NCBI GenBank assembly: GCA_051954695.1
Contig: JBQCHL010000024.1
Location: 170,079-234,078 of the forward strand
Length of the DNA: 64,000 nt
Direction: 5' to 3'
Origin: Terrimonas_A sp051954695
Lineage (GTDB): Bacteria > Bacteroidota > Bacteroidia > Chitinophagales > Chitinophagaceae
Below are positions 15,250 to 24,187 of this stretch, one piece after another. Both the position numbers and the translations under genes were made by a program. The notes under the pieces are model-generated. The model had not been told where the DNA came from and searched no databases. It worked only from the letters and a program-made list of their open reading frames with translations. Position 1 is the first letter of the stretch; each line of letters begins with the position of its first letter.

Positions 15250-16584
15250 CTATACTTTCTTCGACATCCGCAGGAACCGTATACATAAAAATATACTGGA
15301 GCAGGAGAGGCCTGCAATAAATCCAAACCATATACCTGCAGCTCCCATATTGGCCTTGAATGCCAGTAAATATCCAACAGGGATACCGATCACCCAATAA
15401 GCGATACCGATCAGTATTGTGGGGATCTTCACGTCTTTAATGCCCCGCATCAGTCCTGCCCCAATTGCCTGTGTAGCATCGGATATCTGGAACACTGCCG
15501 CCAGCACCAGTAACGCTGATGCCATGTGGATCACCTGTACATCATTATTAAAAGCCCCGGGCAATATGTTCCGCAGGAGGATGAATGAAGCAGCGCATAA
15601 CAGTCCATACAATAGAGCGGTGATGAGGGTGCTTTTCCCTATCGCCAGTATTTTCACCCGGTCGCGTGTACCGAACGCATTACTCACGCGGATAGAGCTT
15701 CCCTGCGCCAGTCCCATTGATACCATGAAAGTGAAAGAAGCGCAGGAGAGAGCGATCTGGTGTGCTGCCTGCTCTGTAGCCCCGATGGTGCCGATGATAA
15801 TGCCGGATACGGCAAATGCGCCACCTTCCATACCTATTTGCAGGCTGCTTGGTACGCCAATATGCAATAGCTCACGGATCGTTTGCATGCGAAGCTTCCA
15901 CTGATTCTTTCTTACAGCAACATAGCGGCGGAAAATAGGGTGCCAAAGGATAACAGCGCCCAGTGCAGCAAACATTAAGGTACGTGTGATAAGCGTGCCC
16001 CAGCCTGCGCCTACCAGTTCCAACCGTGGAAATCCCCAGTTACCAAAGATCAGCAGCCAGTTAAGAAATACGTTGAGCGGAACACCGATCAGCGTAATGA
16101 GCATTGCTGTCCTCGTTTTTTCCAAACCATCTGCAAATTGTTTGAGCGACATGAACAGCAGCATCGGTATCACACTCCATCCCATCAATTGCATGAACGG
16201 CACAGCAAGCTGCGCCACTTCAGGGTCCTGCTTTAAATGAAAAAGTATGTTCTTTCCCAATTCAAGCGTCAGTGAAATAATCAGCGCGGTAATGGCACAT
16301 AACCAGAAGCCATTATAGAAATAGTGGGAAACCTTTTGTGAATCCCTCCGGCCATGCGACATGGAAACCAGTTGGGAAACCGATATCGTCATCCCTATGC
16401 CTACAATAAACGGAATATTTAATACAGCCAGCACTAATGATGCGGCTGCAAGTTGTTTATATCCCAGTGCTCCAGCCATGGCCGTATCGATCAAATGGAG
16501 CGACATTTGCGCAAGTTCTCCGAATATGATCGGGAGGGAAAGCCGAAGCGTTTTTTTCGCTTCATTGAATAAGGTCGGTTGCAT
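15250..16584 (-). CDS. MATE-family multidrug/metabolite exporter
   Basis: The 444-residue protein has twelve hydrophobic segments in two six-helix halves. The family's N-half is recognisable in LSLPIIFGELAQMSLHLIDT near residue 15-34 and in the internal repeat HIGVPSSLQIGMEGGAF. MATE proteins export cationic drugs or metabolites in exchange for Na+ or H+; substrate and ion are not evident. I used the ATG at 16584 rather than a TTG three codons upstream. It is divergent from the AraC-type gene that follows, which makes that regulator a possible but unproven controller. Confidence 0.88.
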   Translation of the reverse strand: MQPTLFNEAKKTLRLSLPIIFGELAQMSLHLIDTAMAGALGYKQLAAASLVLAVLNIPFIVGIGMTISVSQLVSMSHGRRDSQKVSHYFYNGFWLCAITALIISLTLELGKNILFHLKQDPEVAQLAVPFMQLMGWSVIPMLLFMSLKQFADGLEKTRTAMLITLIGVPLNVFLNWLLIFGNWGFPRLELVGAGWGTLITRTLMFAALGAVILWHPIFRRYVAVRKNQWKLRMQTIRELLHIGVPSSLQIGMEGGAFAVSGIIIGTIGATEQAAHQIALSCASFTFMVSMGLAQGSSIRVSNAFGTRDRVKILAIGKSTLITALLYGLLCAASFILLRNILPGAFNNDVQVIHMASALLVLAAVFQISDATQAIGAGLMRGIKDVKIPTILIGIAYWVIGIPVGYLLAFKANMGAAGIWFGFIAGLSCSSIFLCIRFLRMSKKV

Positions 16585-16698
16585 CGTAAACAAATAAATA
16601 GCCGTTCAAATCTGGTTCATCGGGAATCTGCAAAGATCGGTCATTTTATCCTTTTTCATTTTCATTCTTTCATTAATTTTAAAATATCAAATATCGGC

Positions 16699-17820
16699 TT
16701 GGCTTCCTTTTTAAATACGATCGTTCTTCTCGGAGCTCTGCAGGGTTTTATTATCAGCCTGCTACTGATTTTCCGTCCCGGCAATCTTTTGCCTAACCGT
16801 CTACTCGCCTGGCTTATTCTACTAATGAGCCTCGCCAGCCTGAATATTTATTTTCTCAATACAGGATGGTTTGAGACAACAGTTGCCTTACGTATCATTG
16901 CTGCATTAGTACCCCTTGTCATTATTATGCCAATGGGGCCGTTTATTTATTTTTATATCCGGTCAATAACAGATTCGGGGTTTACAATAGGTAAGAAGGA
17001 GCGCCTACATTTTTTGCCCGCTATTATTGATATCATTCCTCAACTGGCCGCTTTATTATTTTTTGCAGGAAGATGGGCCGGCTGGTGGCAGGATGGCGAT
17101 CCCTGGAACAGGTTTATTGATAACTGCAATGTGTATTCAGATATTCCACGCTGGCTTTCCTTAACCGTATATATCTTTTTAACGAAAAAATATCTTGCAG
17201 GGCAAACAGGAACTGATGCAGGCCGGCAGCGCTGGTTTAGGCAATTTATTTACGTGTTCCTGGGTTTCTTGCTGATCTGGCTGGTTTATCTTATTCCATA
17301 CAGCATACCTGCCCTCACTGATCGTTTACTTAGATGGGTTGACTGGTACCCCGTTTATATTCCAATGGCTATTATGATATATTGGATGGGTATTAAAGGA
17401 TACCTGCTAAGCTTGCAGACGGCTGGTAAAAAAGCAAACAAATCAATGCTGACTGATTTTCCCGCTGAACGTCTGGAGCCCACTGTATATATATTAAAAA
17501 GGGCAATGGAGGATGACAGGATATTTCTAAACCCTGCCCTGAACCTGGATCTTCTTGCCGCACATACAGGCATTGCTTCCAAAACCATTTCCATGATCTT
17601 GAACCAATATATTGGTAAGGGTTTTAATGAGTGGATAAACGAGTACCGGTTGAATGAATTCAAACATAAACTCAGCCAATCAAATCTGAAACAGCTTACG
17701 ATCTCTGGTATAGCTTCAGAATGCGGCTTCAATTCGCAAGCCACTTTTCAGCGCATTTTCAAACAATCTCTGGGAATGACCCCCACTGAATACCTGAAAT
17801 CACTTCAGTCGGGTTCATAA
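16699..17820 (+). CDS. Membrane-anchored AraC-family transcription regulator
   Basis: The N-terminal ~240 residues hold about seven hydrophobic helices. The C-terminal ~100 residues form an AraC double helix-turn-helix: LDLLAAHTGIASKTISMILNQ as the first and ISGIASECGFNSQATFQRIF as the second, ending FKQSLGMTPTEYLK. This layout is common in Bacteroidota and suggests a membrane-embedded sensor coupled to DNA binding. The start is uncertain. A TTG at 16699 begins just before the first helix and lies downstream of a TAATTTTA box; an in-frame upstream TTG at 16579 would add 40 residues of no clear character and overlap the MATE start. The signal and targets are unknown. Confidence 0.75.
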   Translation: MASFLNTIVLLGALQGFIISLLLIFRPGNLLPNRLLAWLILLMSLASLNIYFLNTGWFETTVALRIIAALVPLVIIMPMGPFIYFYIRSITDSGFTIGKKERLHFLPAIIDIIPQLAALLFFAGRWAGWWQDGDPWNRFIDNCNVYSDIPRWLSLTVYIFLTKKYLAGQTGTDAGRQRWFRQFIYVFLGFLLIWLVYLIPYSIPALTDRLLRWVDWYPVYIPMAIMIYWMGIKGYLLSLQTAGKKANKSMLTDFPAERLEPTVYILKRAMEDDRIFLNPALNLDLLAAHTGIASKTISMILNQYIGKGFNEWINEYRLNEFKHKLSQSNLKQLTISGIASECGFNSQATFQRIFKQSLGMTPTEYLKSLQSGS

Positions 17821-17903
17821 TTCTTTTCAAATCCGGATCTGAGAAGCCTTTTTTTACCTTTTCACTCCCAAATGATCGAGGTTGCGTACTTAATTGTTAT
17901 CTG

Positions 17904-19427
17904 ATGAAACATCTCGTTTTGATTGGTCTTACCCTTGTTTTTCCTTTATCCATGCTTTTTGCCCAACCGGTCGCACCGGCTGAGCCGGCAGACAGGATAT
18001 TCAGTCCTGCTCAATTAAAAGAAGACTTCAGCTTTCTGCGGAAAGTGCTGGAAGAAACCCATCCGGGGCTCTACCGGTATACTCCTCAACCGGTGATACA
18101 ACAGAAAATGGACACTCTTGCCAGCTTACTGAACAAAGACATGGACTATTATGGGTTTTATGCTCTCCTGGCTGGTTTGCTGGCTGATATCCGTTGCTCA
18201 CATACTTATATCGTACCGCAAAAAGACATTAACAGCTACATGACCAATATAAAGACCATTCCCTTTGAATTTTTATCGTTGTCCAGCGGACGCCTGTATG
18301 TGACATTGAGTGGCATTACCGGTCGGCTTGTCGAGCCGGGATATGAATTGATGTCAATAAACGGGAGGCCTGTATCAGCAGTATTGGAACAGATCTACCG
18401 TCATACCTGGTCTGATGGATATATTCGTTCTGCCAAAGTGCATCAGGCCACAGGCATCCGTTTTGGTTTGTTGTATTATTTGTCTGTAGAAAGGCCGGAT
18501 AGTTTCCGCCTGGAATTTTTCAACCGTGAAGGAAAACCCGTTGGAATAACAGTAGTGGCACAGCCCTATAAAGAATACAGTAAAATATATCTTCAAAATC
18601 CGGTGAACAAACGGGTGCTTGATATTTATCTTCCCCGGAATAAAAAAGACAATAAGGAAAGCTGGAGGCTCGAATGGCTGAATGAACCCTATACAGCCTG
18701 CCTGGTTTTCCGCAATTTCGGTGGAGGTAATAGTACAGAAGCGGCTGCAAAAAAAATGCAGTCATTTATGGAAAAAAGCCTGAGCACTCTGAAGAAAAAA
18801 AATATCCGCAACCTGATCATTGATCTCCGGTCAAATAGCGGAGGCTGGGATGCGCAAGGGGTGGAACTGATGAAATACCTGGTCAACGATTCAGTTCCTT
18901 TCCGTTATTTCAGACATGCGCATACGATAACAGACAGTTCTGAATTTTTCCGGTTCTCTGATCTGTCTGCTGTTGATATGGCCAATATCCGGAAGGAGTT
19001 AATTCCTAAAGCCGATGGCACATTTGAGGTGAGCGAGGAATACAATGAAGAAAGAAAAATACAACAACCAAAACCCAACCGTTTTAAAGGGAATGTTTAT
19101 TTCCTGGTGAATGGTGGCACTGCATCAGCCGCAGCCGAGTTTGCTGCTATTGCTTACAGTCATAACACAGGTATTTTTGTTGGCAGCGAAACAGGCGGTG
19201 CATATGAGGGCAGCAATGGCGGCAGCTTTCTTCATTTCAGTCTGCCTAATAGCGGTTTCTATATCGGTTCACCGCTGATCTATTCCGAAAATGCTGTTGA
19301 CCCGCCTGCTGAGAAAGGAAGAGGCACGATCCCTCACCACCAGGTTGCCTCATCCGTAGATGATGTGCTGAAAGGAGTGGATGCCCAGATGGAATTTGTG
19401 CTGAAATTGATAAGAGGGACCCGATAG
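17904..19427 (+). CDS. Secreted S41-family (TSPc-domain) peptidase
   Basis: The 507-residue protein has a signal peptide (MKHLVLIGLTLVFPLSMLFAQ). An N-terminal helical/PDZ-like region follows, and then a C-terminal S41 protease core with NLIIDLRSNSGGW and the nucleophile segment NGGTASAAAEF, with Ser at about residue 408. This is the tail-specific/IRBP fold, a Ser/Lys-type periplasmic protease; relatives degrade or process envelope proteins. The PDZ domain is not clearly separable by eye. It lies 83 bp after the AraC gene on the same strand and may be coexpressed, though no -7 box is evident. Confidence 0.85.
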   Translation: MKHLVLIGLTLVFPLSMLFAQPVAPAEPADRIFSPAQLKEDFSFLRKVLEETHPGLYRYTPQPVIQQKMDTLASLLNKDMDYYGFYALLAGLLADIRCSHTYIVPQKDINSYMTNIKTIPFEFLSLSSGRLYVTLSGITGRLVEPGYELMSINGRPVSAVLEQIYRHTWSDGYIRSAKVHQATGIRFGLLYYLSVERPDSFRLEFFNREGKPVGITVVAQPYKEYSKIYLQNPVNKRVLDIYLPRNKKDNKESWRLEWLNEPYTACLVFRNFGGGNSTEAAAKKMQSFMEKSLSTLKKKNIRNLIIDLRSNSGGWDAQGVELMKYLVNDSVPFRYFRHAHTITDSSEFFRFSDLSAVDMANIRKELIPKADGTFEVSEEYNEERKIQQPKPNRFKGNVYFLVNGGTASAAAEFAAIAYSHNTGIFVGSETGGAYEGSNGGSFLHFSLPNSGFYIGSPLIYSENAVDPPAEKGRGTIPHHQVASSVDDVLKGVDAQMEFVLKLIRGTR

Positions 19428-19481
19428 CCGCTGTTATGGGCAATTGGCATGCTTTTTACCCCCTTATCAAAAATACTTCTC

Positions 19482-20255
19482 ATGAAAGCGATCTGGACGG
19501 GCTCTATTGGCTTTGGACTGGTCAACATCCCCATAAAAATGTACAGTGCTGTGGAAGAAAGTACACTTGATCTGGACATGCTGGATAAAAAAGACCACGC
19601 CAATATCCGGTTCAAGCGGGTGAATGAAAATACCGGCAAGGAAGTGGCCTGGGAAAATATTGTAAGAGGTTATCTTCTTAATGACCGGTATGTAGTGCTC
19701 GATAAAACCGATTTTGAGAAAGCAAGCCCTGAGAAGACCAAGCATATCGATATCACACAATTCGTGGATGAAACGGAAATAGACAGTTCTTATTTTGAAG
19801 CGCCCTATTACCTGGAGCCACAAAAAGCCGGTGTGCGTGCTTATGCCTTGTTGCGTGAAGCATTGCACAAATCGGGCAAAGCCGGTGTCGGGCTTTTTGT
19901 GATGCACAACCGCGAGCATGTATGTATCATTAAATCCCATGAAGATGTGATCGTGCTCAACCGCATCCGTTTTGAACAGGAGATCCGTTCCCATAAAGAC
20001 CTGGACCTGCCCAAAACAAAAAGCAAACCGGCAGAATTGAAAATGGCTGTTGATCTTATTGAACAGTTGACCAAACCTTTTGATATTTCCAAATTCAAAG
20101 ATGATTATTCGGATAAACTGATGAAGATCATCAGGGCCAAGTCAAAAGGAAAGAAAGCGCCTTTCAAACCGATGAAGGTAGTGCATTCTCCAACGAAGGA
20201 CCTGATGGACCAGCTCAAAGCCAGTCTTACTCCAAAGAAAAAGAAAGCTTCCTGA
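19482..20255 (+). CDS. ku: Non-homologous end-joining protein Ku
   Basis: Bacterial Ku forms a homodimeric ring that binds DNA double-strand ends and recruits the ligase LigD. The 257-residue protein starts with the family hallmark MKAIWTGSIGFGLVNIPIK and includes RIRFEQEIRSHKDLDLP and LIEQLTKPFDISKFKDDY. It ends in a Lys-rich tail (LTPKKKKAS), as in many Ku proteins. The ATG at 19482 gives that canonical N-terminus. No ligD or polymerase-domain gene is present in this window, so the partner must be elsewhere. It follows the S41 gene at 54 bp. Confidence 0.93.
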   Translation: MKAIWTGSIGFGLVNIPIKMYSAVEESTLDLDMLDKKDHANIRFKRVNENTGKEVAWENIVRGYLLNDRYVVLDKTDFEKASPEKTKHIDITQFVDETEIDSSYFEAPYYLEPQKAGVRAYALLREALHKSGKAGVGLFVMHNREHVCIIKSHEDVIVLNRIRFEQEIRSHKDLDLPKTKSKPAELKMAVDLIEQLTKPFDISKFKDDYSDKLMKIIRAKSKGKKAPFKPMKVVHSPTKDLMDQLKASLTPKKKKAS

Positions 20256-20334
20256 GGTTGAAAAAGGAACAAGTTGGAAAAATGCAGAACAGTAGAATGT
20301 CGTGTTTTTCCAATTTTGTATGATTGCCATCGGT

Positions 20335-20342
20335 TAGTTTTG
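20335..20342 (+). promoter_or_regulatory. -7 promoter box of the VOC gene
   Basis: TAGTTTTG matches TAnnTTTG exactly and ends 28 bases before the ATG at 20371. Confidence 0.5.
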
Positions 20343-20370
20343 TCCTTATTCATTTAATAAATAAGAGGTC

Positions 20371-20745
20371 ATGAAAATTCCAAAAGGACATCAGGCGGTA
20401 ATGCCTTATATCATTATTGACGGCGCCGCCGCCTTTCTCGATTTTGTAAAAAAAGTCTTTCCTGTGCAGGTAACCCATGAATCGCACAACGATGATGGAA
20501 CGCTTGGTCATTGCGAGATACAGATACATGGGTGCACTATTATGTTTGCCAACGGCTCAAAGGATTGGAAGCCACGTACCGCAGACCTGTTTGTGTATGT
20601 AGAAAATGCTGATACGGCTTTTGCTGATGCAGTTGCTGCTGGCGGCAAGGTAATATTACCATTGGAAGACAAAGATTATGGCAGGAGCGGAGGAGTGGAA
20701 GATCCTTTTGGGAATATTTGGTGGATCACTTCAGTGAAGGTTTAA
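20371..20745 (+). CDS. VOC-superfamily (PhnB/glyoxalase-like) protein
   Basis: The 124-residue protein carries two beta-alpha-beta-beta-beta units of the vicinal oxygen chelate fold. It has the PhnB-like opening MPYIIIDGAAAFLDFVKKVFP and the closing segment DKDYGRSGGVEDPFGNIWWI. Members include glyoxalases, fosfomycin/bleomycin resistance proteins and many uncharacterised small enzymes, so no substrate can be assigned. It is a single cytoplasmic protein with no signal peptide and has its own promoter-like box. Confidence 0.8.
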   Translation: MKIPKGHQAVMPYIIIDGAAAFLDFVKKVFPVQVTHESHNDDGTLGHCEIQIHGCTIMFANGSKDWKPRTADLFVYVENADTAFADAVAAGGKVILPLEDKDYGRSGGVEDPFGNIWWITSVKV

Positions 20746-20872
20746 ATCTTTAAGAGATGTTATATTTTTTTAACGGTTGCAGGAAGTATTGACCGGTAAA
20801 CGTTTTCAACCCTGATCGCCTAATTTTATCGCATGGGCCGGCTGATCCGTGTTCCGATGTAATTAATAAACC

Positions 20873-21895
20873 ATGCCATTGCTTTACTGGTTCACTGCCT
20901 TACCTTTTTTATTGCTGACAGGGGTGTCTCCTGTGCATAAAGGCAGTATTCCCGGTAAGGCAATTCCTGCCCCGGTAGTTATTGCAGCTGATTCATTGGG
21001 TCCTGATCATTCTTCCACGGAACTGAAGATGGATCCCATCATTACAACTGATTCCGCAAACTGTGTTATTCCTTTCACCAGGGTGGGCAACCTGATCGTT
21101 GTTAAAGGGGAAGTAGATGGTATGGAAGGCAACTTTATCCTTGATACAGGAGCGCCCAAGCTGATCCTCAACCTGACTTATTTCCGGGATCATGCATCAT
21201 CTTCTTCTGCAGCGGAAAGAGAGTCGGGAGGTATCACAGGAGGGACAGCCGGCGCAGAGCCTACGATGGTCACTAAATTCTCTTTCGGTCCAGTTCATTA
21301 CCAGAAGGTGGAGGCAGACCGCATCAACCTTGGTCATATCGAAAACAGCAAGGGGATCAAAATCCTGGGATTGCTGGGCATGGAGTTGTTCAGGAAATTT
21401 GAAATGATCCTTGATTATGAAAAAAATCTGCTCTACCTGCATCTGATCACCAGGAAGGAATCGTCTGTTTATAAAAGCGAAATGCTGACCGACACTTCCC
21501 TTTACAACGAGTTTCCCATAGACATCATGGAAGATAAACTGATCACCTATGGTCATATGGCAGGGAAGAAACTGATATTCGTGATCGATACCGGTGCTGA
21601 ATCGAATGTACTGGACAGCCGGCTGCCCAACAAGATTTTTGAGAACGTTGCTATTACCCGCCGTATATTACTGACCGGCAGTGGCAATAAAAAAGTGGAA
21701 GCCCTGTATGGCAACATGAAGAATATGAAAATGGGTGATCTCGATATTGGGAGCCTGCCCGTGCTGGTAACAAACCTGGAGAAAATGTGTTTTTCCTATA
21801 ATAAATGCCTGGATGGAATGTTGGGATTCGACTTCCTTTCCATGCATAAAATTGGGTTTAACTTTGTGAAAAGAAAAATGTATATATGGAAATAA
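20873..21895 (+). CDS. Exported two-DTG aspartic protease (retropepsin/pepsin-like)
   Basis: The 340-residue protein starts with a signal peptide or membrane anchor (MPLLYWFTALPFLLLTG). It has two catalytic-type motifs in one chain, FILDTGAPKLILN (Asp91) and FVIDTGAESNVLD (Asp239), each at the start of a retropepsin-like lobe. The chain thus looks like an internal duplication able to form a complete two-Asp active site without dimerising. Segments such as ILGLLGMELFRKFEMILDY and CLDGMLGFDFLSMHKIGF are the matching C-terminal strands of each lobe. It probably works in the periplasm; the substrate is unknown. A TAATTTTA box lies at 20821-20828. The last 10 bases overlap the next gene, so translational coupling is likely. 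Confidence 0.75.
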   Translation: MPLLYWFTALPFLLLTGVSPVHKGSIPGKAIPAPVVIAADSLGPDHSSTELKMDPIITTDSANCVIPFTRVGNLIVVKGEVDGMEGNFILDTGAPKLILNLTYFRDHASSSSAAERESGGITGGTAGAEPTMVTKFSFGPVHYQKVEADRINLGHIENSKGIKILGLLGMELFRKFEMILDYEKNLLYLHLITRKESSVYKSEMLTDTSLYNEFPIDIMEDKLITYGHMAGKKLIFVIDTGAESNVLDSRLPNKIFENVAITRRILLTGSGNKKVEALYGNMKNMKMGDLDIGSLPVLVTNLEKMCFSYNKCLDGMLGFDFLSMHKIGFNFVKRKMYIWK

Positions 21896-23349
21896 AAGGT
21901 ACCAGGCATAGTAATAGTAAGCTGGTACGCTTTTGCGCGATCCTGTTCGTGCTGTTGTGTATGACAACAGTGAGCGGTATCGCGCAAATAAACCTGAAAT
22001 CCTATACGGTGAAGGACGGGTGTATGTACATTGCCCTGGGAAAAGACCTTAAAGAACCCTCGATCGATAGTTTCATTGCGCAATACGGCCTGGAAGACCT
22101 TGCACTCAAAGAATTCATTAAGGGCAAACACCTCGACTCATTGGCAAGAATGGGCTGGAAAGTGAATGTTAATAACGGGGAAGTGTTTATTATCAGCAAG
22201 CCATTGATGGGGTTTGATAATCTTACCAATCCCGCCGATAAGATCATCATGGCAGAGAAACGTCCCAGTTTTGCAGAGATCTTCCCGGCCGTGAGCAGCC
22301 AGATAACGTATGGTGTAAACCGCTTTAAGCGGAAGTATAGTTTTGCCACCCGCGATTCGGTGGTTACGTTTTACCTGCGCAACAATGTGAATGCAAGAAG
22401 GGTGGTGCTGGCCGGCAGTTTTAATGAGTGGTCCCCCGACTCATTGTCTATGAACAAAACAGACAGCGGGTGGATTGCTTATGTAAAGCTTGGTGCAGGC
22501 AAATACTGGTATAAATTCGTTGTGGACGGCCGTTGGATCACAGACCCGGATAATCTGCAGAATGAAAATGATGGACTGGGTAATGTGAACTCCGTCTTCT
22601 TTAAAACAAATACGGTATTCACACTGAATGGATTTGCAGATGCCCGCAGGGTATATCTTTCAGGCAGTTTTAACGACTGGCAGGAGCGAAGCCTGCAGAT
22701 GCAGGAAACAGGCAATGGCTGGCAACTGCCCGTTTATCTTGCCGACGGTACACATACCTATCGCTATATCGTTGATGGAAGATGGATGACTGATCCCGGC
22801 AATAAAGACAAACTTCCGAACGAATTCAATGATTTCAATTCAGTGGTCCGTATCGGCAAGCCTTATCTTTTCCGGTTAGAAGGCTTCCAGGATGCGCAAC
22901 GGGTTGCGCTTTCAGGTTCATTCAATAAATGGAGGGCCTATGAGTCATTCCTGCAGAAAAAATCAGGAGGCTGGGAACTGTTGTACACGCTTGGTCCCGG
23001 CAACTACGAATATATATACCTGGTGGATGGTAAAGAAGCAAAATCTTCTCCTCAACCAGGGCATAGTGGTAATTTCCATTTCGTTATCGACCCCAATTTT
23101 ACTTTCCGTCTGAAAGGATTTGCTAATGCAAAGAATGTATTCCTGGCAGGGGATTTCAATGGCTGGTCGCCCAACACTTTTGCCATGGTAAGGCAAGGGG
23201 ATGAATGGGTTTTGAAAGTGCATTTATCAAAAGGCAAACACCTCTACAAGTTTGTTGTGGATGGGAAATGGATAATTGACCCTGGTAATAAACTTTGGGA
23301 ACAGAATGAGCATAATACAGGGAATTCGATCGTGTGGAAGGCTGATTAA
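21886..23349 (+). CDS. Secreted protein with four CBM48-like repeats
   Basis: The 487-residue protein has a signal peptide (cleavage near residue 33), a ~115-residue N-terminal region of unknown fold, and four tandem repeats at about 157-239, 243-323, 327-402 and 404-486. Each repeat has a GSFN/GDFN-x-W motif and, about 30 residues later, Y-x-(F/Y)-V-(V/L)-DG. The first, second and fourth also have W-x-x-DP-x-N. This is the early-set glycogen-binding fold of CBM48 and the AMPK beta subunit. The third repeat has lost its second Trp and the DP-N motif and may not bind. No catalytic domain is visible. The ATG overlaps the aspartic protease stop by 10 bp, marking a two-gene operon. Binding of an alpha-glucan is an inference from the fold. 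Confidence 0.75.
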   Translation: MEIKGTRHSNSKLVRFCAILFVLLCMTTVSGIAQINLKSYTVKDGCMYIALGKDLKEPSIDSFIAQYGLEDLALKEFIKGKHLDSLARMGWKVNVNNGEVFIISKPLMGFDNLTNPADKIIMAEKRPSFAEIFPAVSSQITYGVNRFKRKYSFATRDSVVTFYLRNNVNARRVVLAGSFNEWSPDSLSMNKTDSGWIAYVKLGAGKYWYKFVVDGRWITDPDNLQNENDGLGNVNSVFFKTNTVFTLNGFADARRVYLSGSFNDWQERSLQMQETGNGWQLPVYLADGTHTYRYIVDGRWMTDPGNKDKLPNEFNDFNSVVRIGKPYLFRLEGFQDAQRVALSGSFNKWRAYESFLQKKSGGWELLYTLGPGNYEYIYLVDGKEAKSSPQPGHSGNFHFVIDPNFTFRLKGFANAKNVFLAGDFNGWSPNTFAMVRQGDEWVLKVHLSKGKHLYKFVVDGKWIIDPGNKLWEQNEHNTGNSIVWKAD

Positions 23350-23360
23350 AAGCTAATGAC

Positions 23361-24125
23361 CTAAGCCGGAGGCTTATCCAACGCGTTGATCTGTTTTTTA
23401 TATGCTGCAGGCAGAATGATTGATTTCAATAAGCCATCCAGTTTTACTTTCCTGCTCAACTTATAGATAACAAGCAAGGGGCTTGCCCGGGAAAACGAAT
23501 CGAGGTTCAGCATCTTTTTTACAATAGCAGGGCATACCAGCTTTTGCGATTCTTTTAAAAGGAAATAGCGGATAGGGCCGAGATGTTTGCGGTATTGCTT
23601 GTAAAGATCGATGGTGTATTCACTTTTGGCAAGGTCCTGTTGAAGATGTTGCACATGGCTTACAGTCCACTCCTTATACGTATGTGGCAGTTCTTTCAAC
23701 CCCATACGGCTGCCCATCCGGTAGAATACGTCAAACAACTCATCTTTTTCTTCGTCTGTCAGTTTTCTTTCCAGCAGTTCATATGCTGCAATGGAATAAT
23801 GGATAAGCATGAATAATACGTCGCGGTAAGCCCAATCGGGAATGGTAGCGCCTCTGTTGCTTTCGACTGTTTTGTGAATACTGGTGATGGCATCGATCGC
23901 TTTTTCAGCAGCTTCTTTGCGGGAGTAAACGATACGCCGGGCATACATAACAGTAGAGAATAACCGGCCTAATGGATCGGAAGGAAGTTTGCCGGTGAAG
24001 TAGAGCCAGTCAACCGCTTTGTTCAACGAAAACTCGGCAGAAGCGCCGGCAAAGACGAACAGGATGGTATCGCTCTTGCCCCAGACCCGGCGGACAATAG
24101 AGGCTTGGTCAACAAAGAATTCCAT
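23361..24125 (-). CDS. Oxygenase MpaB-like / DUF2236 family protein
   Basis: The 254-residue, mainly helical protein matches the MpaB / rubber-oxygenase (DUF2236) family by its opening (VWGKSDTILFVFAGASAEFSLNKAV), the DPLGRLFSTVMYARRIVY segment and the IPDWAYRDVLFMLIHYSIAAYELL helix. Family members bind haem b and carry out oxygenation or oxidative cleavage. I cannot point with certainty to the haem ligand. There is no signal peptide. It is a single gene, convergent with the CBM48-repeat gene at an 11-bp gap. Confidence 0.65.
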   Translation of the reverse strand: MEFFVDQASIVRRVWGKSDTILFVFAGASAEFSLNKAVDWLYFTGKLPSDPLGRLFSTVMYARRIVYSRKEAAEKAIDAITSIHKTVESNRGATIPDWAYRDVLFMLIHYSIAAYELLERKLTDEEKDELFDVFYRMGSRMGLKELPHTYKEWTVSHVQHLQQDLAKSEYTIDLYKQYRKHLGPIRYFLLKESQKLVCPAIVKKMLNLDSFSRASPLLVIYKLSRKVKLDGLLKSIILPAAYKKQINALDKPPA

Positions 24126-24187
24126 AGTTGTACAGGTTAATGTAAATGTACGGAATTGTTTTAATGCTAAAAGTTAAGAGGCAAGGG

